Assembly (NCBI GenBank): GCA_946887105.1
Contig: CAMPKJ010000327.1
Location: 1-5,012, forward strand
Length of the DNA stretch: 5,012 bases
Reading direction: 5' to 3'
From: an uncultured Acidobacteriota bacterium
GTDB lineage: Bacteria; Acidobacteriota; Thermoanaerobaculia; Gp7-AA8
Below the pieces are notes generated by a model. It saw nothing but the letters and a program-made list of their open reading frames with translations. It searched no databases and was not told where the DNA came from. The translations under genes were made by a program, and so were the position numbers. Below, in pieces: positions 1-5,012 of the stretch (its first letter is position 1; every line of letters starts with the position of its first letter).

Positions 1-1
1 C

Positions 2-961
2 GACGCGCAACTCGCCACCGTGCTCGTCGAGATCTCCGAAGCGAGCCTGGCGAACAGCGAGGAGACGCTGCGCATCACGTCCCTGCGCGCGGCGGAAGGG
101 GCGCAGGCGGAGTTCGACGTGCTGCAGGCACGCGTGACGCGGGACAACCAGCGCCCGTTGCTGATCCGCCGTCGCGCGAATCGCGATCTCGCGTTCGAGC
201 GGCTGCGCGCGCTGCTCGACTTTCCGCCGGGGCAGCCGTTGGAACTGACCACGCCTGTGACCGCGGGCGCGGCGAGAGACGTGCGCACGGACGTCGAGCC
301 GGCGGAGCGCGCCGTCGTCGAACAGGCCAGTGCGCGCGTCGAGGCCGCGCGCCAGCAACTCGTGGCGGCGCGCGCGCAGCGGAAGCCGACCATCGCCGCG
401 CAGTCGAATTTCGGACTGGTGCAGTTCAGCGATTCGGTGATCCCCGATCTCGGCGCGTTTCGCAGGAACTGGACCGTCGGCGCGGCGCTGCAGATCCCGA
501 TCCTCACCGGCGGCCGGATCGGCGCGGAGGTCGATGCCGCACGCGCCGACGTGGCCGAAGCGGAGGCGCAACTCGAACAGACCATCGAAGCGGCGCGGCT
601 CGATACGGAGAGCGCATTGGCGGAGTTGCGCGCGGCGCGTGCGTCATACGAAGCAACCGAAGGGACGGTCGAGCAGGCCACGCGAGGCGTCGAGCTGGCG
701 CGGCTGCGCTATCAGGAAGGCGTCTCGATTCCGCTCGAGGTCGAGAACGCGCGGTTGCTGCTCGAGCAGGCGCGTGTGAATCGCGCGCAGGCCGCACGCG
801 ACCTCGTGGTCGCACAAACGCGCGTCGAGCTGCTGCCGCTGCTTCCGCTGAATGCGGGCGCGAGCATGCAACCGGCCGCGACACCACCGATTCAGGCGGC
901 GCAGCCACAGCAGCCCGCGGCGCCAACCACAGGCAGCAGTTTTTCGGGAGGTCTTCGTTGA
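2..961 (+). CDS. TolC/OprM-family outer-membrane efflux channel, 3' part (5' end outside window)
   Basis: This is the outer-membrane duct of the efflux system. Family members form trimers with a beta-barrel in the outer membrane and a long periplasmic helical tunnel that docks on the adaptor. The frame is open to the window edge, giving 319 visible residues, so the GTG at 20 is not the true start. The family normally has about 450-500 residues, so roughly the first third is missing, including the signal peptide. The visible part starts in long Ala/Glu/Arg-rich helices of the first repeat. The second repeat begins at about 400-520 with the family-typical strand NWTVGAALQIPILTGGR (468-518), followed by two long amphipathic helices to about 840. 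The last 36 residues (852-958) form a Pro/Ala/Gln-rich tail without helix character. The stop TGA overlaps the adaptor's TTG start, so this is the upstream gene of the same operon. The family is clear; the exact pump partner is inferred from position. Confidence 0.94.
   Translation, partial: DAQLATVLVEISEASLANSEETLRITSLRAAEGAQAEFDVLQARVTRDNQRPLLIRRRANRDLAFERLRALLDFPPGQPLELTTPVTAGAARDVRTDVEPAERAVVEQASARVEAARQQLVAARAQRKPTIAAQSNFGLVQFSDSVIPDLGAFRRNWTVGAALQIPILTGGRIGAEVDAARADVAEAEAQLEQTIEAARLDTESALAELRAARASYEATEGTVEQATRGVELARLRYQEGVSIPLEVENARLLLEQARVNRAQAARDLVVAQTRVELLPLLPLNAGASMQPAATPPIQAAQPQQPAAPTTGSSFSGGLR
946..951 (+). promoter_or_regulatory. Ribosome binding site of the adaptor gene
   Basis: GGGAGG lies inside the end of the channel gene, 6 bases before the TTG at 958. 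It is a near-ideal Shine-Dalgarno sequence at an ideal distance. It fixes TTG as the adaptor start, since no ATG or GTG near here gives the lipoprotein signal peptide. Confidence 0.75.
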
Positions 962-2019
962 GACGTGCGCTGTTGATTCTGTTCGTCGCGATTGCGTGCA
1001 AACGGGAAACGCCGCCGCCCGCTACGCCGCCGGTGGTGCGCGTCGAGCGCGCGAGCGTTGCCACGGCGACGATGCGTTACGTCTCCAGCGGACCGCGTCT
1101 CAGCGGCACGCTGCAGCCGCAGCAGAGCGCGGCCATTCTGGCGGAGACGGGCGGCACGGTGGTCAGCGTGTCGGTCGCCGAGGGACAGGCGGTTGCGCGC
1201 GGGACCGAGCTGGCTCGGATCGTCGATCAGGCCGCGGCGGAAACGCTGCGCTCCGCGCAGGTGGGAGTGCAATCGGCGCAGACGGCGGTCGCGGTCGCGC
1301 AACGCGACGCGGAGCGGACGGCGCGGCTCGCTGCCGCCGGCGCGCTGCCCGCACGCGATGCGGAAGTGGCGCGCGCGCAGGTGGCAAGCGCACAGGCACA
1401 GCTCGGGCTGGCGCGGTCGCAGCTCGCCACCGCACGCGATCGCGTCGGCAATCAGATCGTGACCGCGTCCGCGAGCGGCACCATCAGCGAGAAGAACGTC
1501 AGCACGGGCGCGGTGGTCACGCCCGGAATGCCGCTCTTCACGATCGTCGATCTCTCCACGTTGCAGCTCGAGGCAACGGTGCCGTCGGATGCCATCAGCC
1601 AGATCAACGTCGGCTCACCGGTCGATCTCGAGGTGCGCGGCTACGCAGGCGAGCGATTCCTCGGCACGATCCGGCGCATCGCGCCGAGCGTCGATGCCGC
1701 CACCGGACAGGTGCGCGTCTACGTCTCCATTCTCAATCCGGGCAAGCGCCTGGTGGGCGGACTGTTTGCGGAAGGAAGAGTGCGGTCGGTGTCGCAGCAG
1801 GCGCTGGTCATTCCGGTCGAGGCGCTCGACGAGAGCGGCTCGACGCCGTCGGTGATGCGCGTGCGCAACGGCGTGGTCGAGCGCGTAACGGTGCAACTCG
1901 GCATGCGCAACGAGAGCGACGGCATCGTGCAGGTCCTGGCGGGCCTGAGTCCCGGAGACGTCGTGCTCATCGGACCGGCGCGCACGATCACTCCCGGCGC
2001 GAAGGTGAGGGTCGGCTGA
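958..2019 (+). CDS. RND efflux periplasmic adaptor (membrane fusion protein), probable lipoprotein
   Basis: This 353-residue protein links the inner-membrane pump to the outer-membrane channel in the periplasm. The TTG start is chosen because GGGAGG sits 6 bases upstream and because it alone gives a short lipoprotein signal: two arginines, a hydrophobic stretch 4-13, then Cys14 in AIAC (position -3 is Ala, so the lipobox is slightly non-standard). A Pro-rich linker follows (19-25). The domains run in the standard MFP order: first lipoyl half about 57-88 (AETGGTVVSVSVAEGQAV), alpha-helical hairpin about 91-162 rich in Ala/Gln/Arg, second lipoyl half about 167-197 (ASASGTISEKNVSTGAVV), beta-barrel about 199-275, and membrane-proximal domain about 280-350 (VIPVEAL; GLSPGDVVLIGP). 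It is shorter than AcrA (about 397 residues) but complete. Cys14 is probably lipidated and anchors the protein to the inner membrane; this is inferred. The gene overlaps the channel gene by 4 bases and ends 3 bases before the pump gene. Confidence 0.95.
   Translation: MRRALLILFVAIACKRETPPPATPPVVRVERASVATATMRYVSSGPRLSGTLQPQQSAAILAETGGTVVSVSVAEGQAVARGTELARIVDQAAAETLRSAQVGVQSAQTAVAVAQRDAERTARLAAAGALPARDAEVARAQVASAQAQLGLARSQLATARDRVGNQIVTASASGTISEKNVSTGAVVTPGMPLFTIVDLSTLQLEATVPSDAISQINVGSPVDLEVRGYAGERFLGTIRRIAPSVDAATGQVRVYVSILNPGKRLVGGLFAEGRVRSVSQQALVIPVEALDESGSTPSVMRVRNGVVERVTVQLGMRNESDGIVQVLAGLSPGDVVLIGPARTITPGAKVRVG
2002..2010 (+). promoter_or_regulatory. Possible weak ribosome binding site of the permease gene
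   Basis: AAGGTGAGG at the end of the adaptor gene resembles AAGGAGG with one extra base. It ends 12 bases before the ATG at 2023, which is longer than usual. Ribosomes finishing the adaptor at 2019 are only 3 bases from this ATG, so coupling to upstream translation probably matters more than this site. Confidence 0.4.
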
Positions 2020-2022
2020 TCG

Positions 2023-5012
2023 ATGTGGATCTCGAACTTCGCCATCGATCGTCCGGTCGTCACGGTAGTGCTGATGCTGGCGCTGGTCGTGTTCGGCATC
2101 TTCGCCATCTTTCAACTGGAGACGGACGAGTTTCCGGAGATCGACGCGCCGGTCGTGGCCATCGCCATTCCGTATCCGGGTGCATCGCCGGAGGTCGTGG
2201 AGCAGGAGGCGGTCACGCCGATCGAGGATGCGATCGCGTCGATCTCGGGCGTGGATCGCATCACCTCCACTTCCGTCGACGGCTTCGGCCAGATCATCGT
2301 GGAGTTTCTCTTCAACAAGGACACGAACGAGGCCACGCAGGATGTTCGTGATGCCATCTCGCGCATTCGCGGCGAGCTGCCGCTGGAGCTCGAGGAGCCG
2401 ATCCTCACGCGCTTCGATCCGGCCGACCTGCCGATCGTGTCTCTGACGCTGGCGTCCCAGACGCGCAGCGTTCCGCAGCTCACGGCGCTCGTCGAAGAGC
2501 TCGTGGAACCGGAGCTGCGCGGACTGCCGGGCGTGGCCGACGTGGTCGTTCGCGGCGGTCTGGAACGACAGGTGGTGATCGAGCTGCAGCCGAAGGCGCT
2601 GCAGGCAGCGGGCGTCTCGATCGGACAGGTCGTGCAGCTCGTGCAGAGCCAGAACCTGGCCGCGCCGGTCGGGCGCATCGAGAAGGGATTCACCGAGCAG
2701 TCGATTCGCCTGCGCGGACGCATCGCGCAGCCGATGGATTTCGCGCAGATGGTCGTGACCGCGCGCGACGGCCGCCTGCTGCGTCTGAGCGAGATCGCCA
2801 CCATTCGCGATGCCGCGGAGGAGCAGCGGACGCTCGCGCTGTACAACGATCAGGAAGCGGTGGGCGTCGATCTGAAGAAGGCGCGCGGATTCAGCACCAC
2901 CACGGTCGCGGAGACCGTGCTCGCGCGCGTCGAGCGCCTCAACGCACGCCTGCCGAAGGACGCGCGATTGCGCGTGGTGCAGAACGCCGGCGTGCGCGTG
3001 CAGGAGTCGGTCAACAGCGTGACCAGCTCGCTGATCGAAGGACTGCTCCTGACCGTCATCACGGTGTTCGTGTTCCTCAACTCATGGCGATCGACGGTGA
3101 TCACCGGCCTCGCGCTGCCGGTGTCGCTGCTCTCCGCGGTGATCTCGGTGTGGGCGTTCGGATTCACGCTCAACACGATGTCGTTGCTTGGACTGGCACT
3201 GGCGGTCGGCGTGCTGATCGACGACGCGATCGTCGTGCGCGAGAACATCGTCCGCCACGTGGAGATGGGGAAGGATCATTACAAGGCGGCCAAAGAAGGG
3301 ACGGCGGAGATCGGACTTGCCGTCGCGGCCACGACGTTCTCGATCGTGGTCGTGTTCGTGCCGATCGGCATGATCAGCGGCGTGGCCGGACAATGGTTCC
3401 GGCCGTTCGCGCTGACGATCGCCTGCGCGGTGCTGGTATCGCTGCTCGTGTCGTTTTCGCTCGACCCGATGCTGTCGGCGTACTGGCCCGATCCGCACAA
3501 GGAAAAGAGGGCCTGGCTCACGCGGCAGCTGGCGCGGTTCAACGCTTGGTTCGATCGTCAGGCCGTCCGCTACCAGCGCGTGATCGGCTGGTCGCTCGAT
3601 CATCCGTGGACCACGATCGTGCTGGTGGTGGTGATCCTGGTGGCCTCGCTCGCACTTCCGGCGATGGGCCTGGTCGGCTCTTCCTTCTTCCCGGTCGAGG
3701 ACCGTTCGGAGTTCAATCTCGCCATCGAGACGCCGCCCGGCTCGAGCCTCGCCTACACGCGCATGAAAGCGCTGGAGACGTCCGCGATCCTGCGCGCGCA
3801 GAAAGGTGTCGCGTACACGTACACGACCATCGGCGGCGAAAGTGGCTCGGTCGATGAGGCCTCGATGTACGTGCGTCTGCTGCCGCGCCACGATCGCGAT
3901 CTGCATCAGACGGAAGTGGAGCGCAATGCGCGGCAGGCGTTGAAGAGCGTCGGCGGCGCGACCATCGCCGTCGCGGCCAGCGGCATGGGCAGCACCAAGC
4001 AGATTCAGATGCAACTGCAGGGACCCGACTACGACACACTGGTCGAGCTCGCGGAGAAGGTGGCCGCGGAGATGCGCCAGGTGCAGGGCGCGGCGGATGT
4101 CGGTCTGGAGACGCGCGGACGGCGTCCCGAAATCGAGGTCGAGATCGACCGCCCGCTGGCCGGTTCCCTCGGCGTCGACGTGATGCAGGTGGCAACGGCG
4201 CTGCGTCCCGCGTTCGCGGGCGTCGATGCCGGCGACTGGCTCACACCCGACGGCCAGTCGTACGACGTGTATGTGCGGCTTCCCGCGGACGCGCGGGAAA
4301 CGGTGGCCGATCTCGCGGCGTTGCCTCTGGCGGCGACGAATCTGGCACCGTCTGAAGACGCGCCGGCCGCGCCGCCGGCGATGATTCCGCTGGGACAGGT
4401 GGCGAAGATCCGCCAGGGAATCGGACCGGGCGAGATCCAGCATCTCGACCGCGAGCGCGTGGTCACGGTCGGCGCAAACGCGGAAGGCCGTCCGCTGTCC
4501 GCGGTGATCGCCGGGATCAACGCGCGCATGCCGAACGTGAACATGCCGCCGGGCTACGGATTCACGCAGGGCGGCGAAGCGGAAGCATCGGCGGAAGTGT
4601 TCGGGGACATGTTCGCGGCGATGGGCATCGCCGTGCTGCTGATGTATTTCGTGCTGGTCCTGCAGTTCGAGAGCTTCCTCGATCCGCTGGCGATCCTGAT
4701 CAGTCTTCCGCTGTCGCTGATCGGCGTGGTGCTGGCGCTGCTGATCACCGGCGACACGCTGAACCTGATGAGCCTGATCGGCGTGTTGCTGCTGATGGGC
4801 ATCGTGGCGAAGAACGCCATCCTGCTGATCGATTTCGCGAAGTGGCGCCACGAAGAAGGAACGCCGCTGCGGGAATCGCTCGTCGAAGCAGGCCGCATTC
4901 GCCTGCGGCCGATCCTCATGACCTCGCTCGCGCTCATCGCCGGCATGATTCCGGTGGCACTCGGCTCGGGCGAAGGCGCCGAGTTCCGCGCGCCGATGGG
5001 CCGCGCCATCAT
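2023..5012 (+). CDS. RND-family multidrug efflux permease, proton-driven (AcrB/MdtB/MdtC-like), 3' end outside window
   Basis: This is the inner-membrane motor and substrate-binding subunit, a proton antiporter that works as a trimer. I read 996 codons from the ATG with no stop. The start gives the family N-terminus MWISNFAIDRPVVT. TM1 is about 12-32, the first periplasmic porter region 33-332, TM2-TM6 about 335-484 and TM7 about 530-548. The second porter region is 549-863, and TM8-TM11 about 865-983. TM12 and the tail (about 40-50 residues) are cut off. TM4 carries AVGVLIDDAIVV with D400 and D401. TM10 carries GIVAKNAILLIDF with K930. TM11 is preceded by R960 and contains T967. These match the AcrB relay residues D407, D408, K940, R971 and T978. 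CusA-type metal pumps lack this Asp pair, so an organic-compound exporter is more likely. The end (GSGEGAEFRAPMG) resembles MdtC more than AcrB. An Ala/Pro-rich loop (773-786) is extra relative to AcrB. The substrate cannot be named from sequence. Confidence 0.97.
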   Translation, partial: MWISNFAIDRPVVTVVLMLALVVFGIFAIFQLETDEFPEIDAPVVAIAIPYPGASPEVVEQEAVTPIEDAIASISGVDRITSTSVDGFGQIIVEFLFNKDTNEATQDVRDAISRIRGELPLELEEPILTRFDPADLPIVSLTLASQTRSVPQLTALVEELVEPELRGLPGVADVVVRGGLERQVVIELQPKALQAAGVSIGQVVQLVQSQNLAAPVGRIEKGFTEQSIRLRGRIAQPMDFAQMVVTARDGRLLRLSEIATIRDAAEEQRTLALYNDQEAVGVDLKKARGFSTTTVAETVLARVERLNARLPKDARLRVVQNAGVRVQESVNSVTSSLIEGLLLTVITVFVFLNSWRSTVITGLALPVSLLSAVISVWAFGFTLNTMSLLGLALAVGVLIDDAIVVRENIVRHVEMGKDHYKAAKEGTAEIGLAVAATTFSIVVVFVPIGMISGVAGQWFRPFALTIACAVLVSLLVSFSLDPMLSAYWPDPHKEKRAWLTRQLARFNAWFDRQAVRYQRVIGWSLDHPWTTIVLVVVILVASLALPAMGLVGSSFFPVEDRSEFNLAIETPPGSSLAYTRMKALETSAILRAQKGVAYTYTTIGGESGSVDEASMYVRLLPRHDRDLHQTEVERNARQALKSVGGATIAVAASGMGSTKQIQMQLQGPDYDTLVELAEKVAAEMRQVQGAADVGLETRGRRPEIEVEIDRPLAGSLGVDVMQVATALRPAFAGVDAGDWLTPDGQSYDVYVRLPADARETVADLAALPLAATNLAPSEDAPAAPPAMIPLGQVAKIRQGIGPGEIQHLDRERVVTVGANAEGRPLSAVIAGINARMPNVNMPPGYGFTQGGEAEASAEVFGDMFAAMGIAVLLMYFVLVLQFESFLDPLAILISLPLSLIGVVLALLITGDTLNLMSLIGVLLLMGIVAKNAILLIDFAKWRHEEGTPLRESLVEAGRIRLRPILMTSLALIAGMIPVALGSGEGAEFRAPMGRAI

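Noticed and set aside
852..2351. A 499-codon + strand open frame spanning the adaptor gene and its borders
   Set aside because: It runs out of frame across three confident genes. Its product is Arg/Gly/Ala-rich without domain features, as expected for an off-frame reading of GC-rich DNA.
2112..2846. A 244-codon - strand open frame opposite the pump's first porter region
   Set aside because: It is Ser/Arg/Thr-rich with no family resemblance and lies fully opposite conserved RND sequence; it is an effect of composition.
3178..3246. Possible heavy-metal (CusA-type) pump
   Set aside because: TM4 has the adjacent Asp pair D400/D401 with K930 in TM10, as in drug/hydrophobe exporters. The TM4 pattern of CusA-type pumps is different.
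4280..4299. Perfect 8-bp inverted repeat with a 4-base loop (TTCCCGCG / CGCGGGAA), resembling a terminator stem
   Set aside because: It lies inside the permease frame, coding for ordinary porter-domain residues, and has no T-run after it. About one such hairpin is expected by chance in 5 kb at this G+C.
3082..4851. A 589-codon open frame on the - strand opposite the permease gene
   Set aside because: Its codons are exact reverse complements of the sense codons, so it stays open only because the permease avoids TTA, CTA and TCA. It ends at the first TCA it meets (3082-3084). The product is an Arg/His/Gln-rich low-complexity chain with no recognisable domain, while the sense strand is a clear RND pump.

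Overview
This window is a stretch of high-GC DNA (roughly two-thirds G+C by eye, with strong G/C preference at third codon positions). All of its coding sequence is on the + strand and is tightly packed. It encodes a tripartite RND (resistance-nodulation-division) efflux system, so the organism must be a Gram-negative, double-membrane bacterium. The G+C content and the Ala/Arg/Val-rich proteins would suit a GC-rich soil lineage such as Acidobacteriota or Gemmatimonadota. That placement is a weak guess, because nothing in the window is a taxonomic marker.

Layout: (1) positions 2-961 hold the 3' part of a TolC/OprM-type outer-membrane channel gene whose start lies upstream of the window. (2) Positions 958-2019 hold a complete gene for a lipoprotein-type periplasmic adaptor (membrane fusion protein). 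It starts at a TTG that overlaps the channel gene's TGA stop. (3) From 2023 to the window end runs the inner-membrane RND permease. It is 996 codons long here without an internal stop, and lacks only the last transmembrane helix and C-terminal tail. The genes overlap by 4 bases and are then separated by 3 bases, so they are almost certainly one operon with coupled translation. The operon promoter, any regulator and the transcription terminator are outside the window. There is no intergenic gap of any size, and I see no RNA gene, mobile element, CRISPR array or repeat family.

How the parts work together: the permease takes substrate from the periplasm or the outer leaflet of the inner membrane, powered by the proton gradient. 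The adaptor joins it to the channel, and the channel carries substrate across the outer membrane. The residues for proton relay in the permease are all present (D400, D401, K930, R960, T967, matching AcrB D407, D408, K940, R971, T978). This makes it a proton-driven pump of the drug/hydrophobe-exporting (HAE-like) type and not the CusA heavy-metal type. The phenylalanines that line the AcrB drug pocket are mostly replaced, so the substrate cannot be taken over from AcrB.

I found no undescribed system. The points worth a second look are modest: the altered pocket, an Ala/Pro-rich insertion in the pump, a Ser-to-Pro change at the adaptor hairpin tip, the coupled TTG start, and the fact that a single TGA separates adaptor and pump in the same reading frame.
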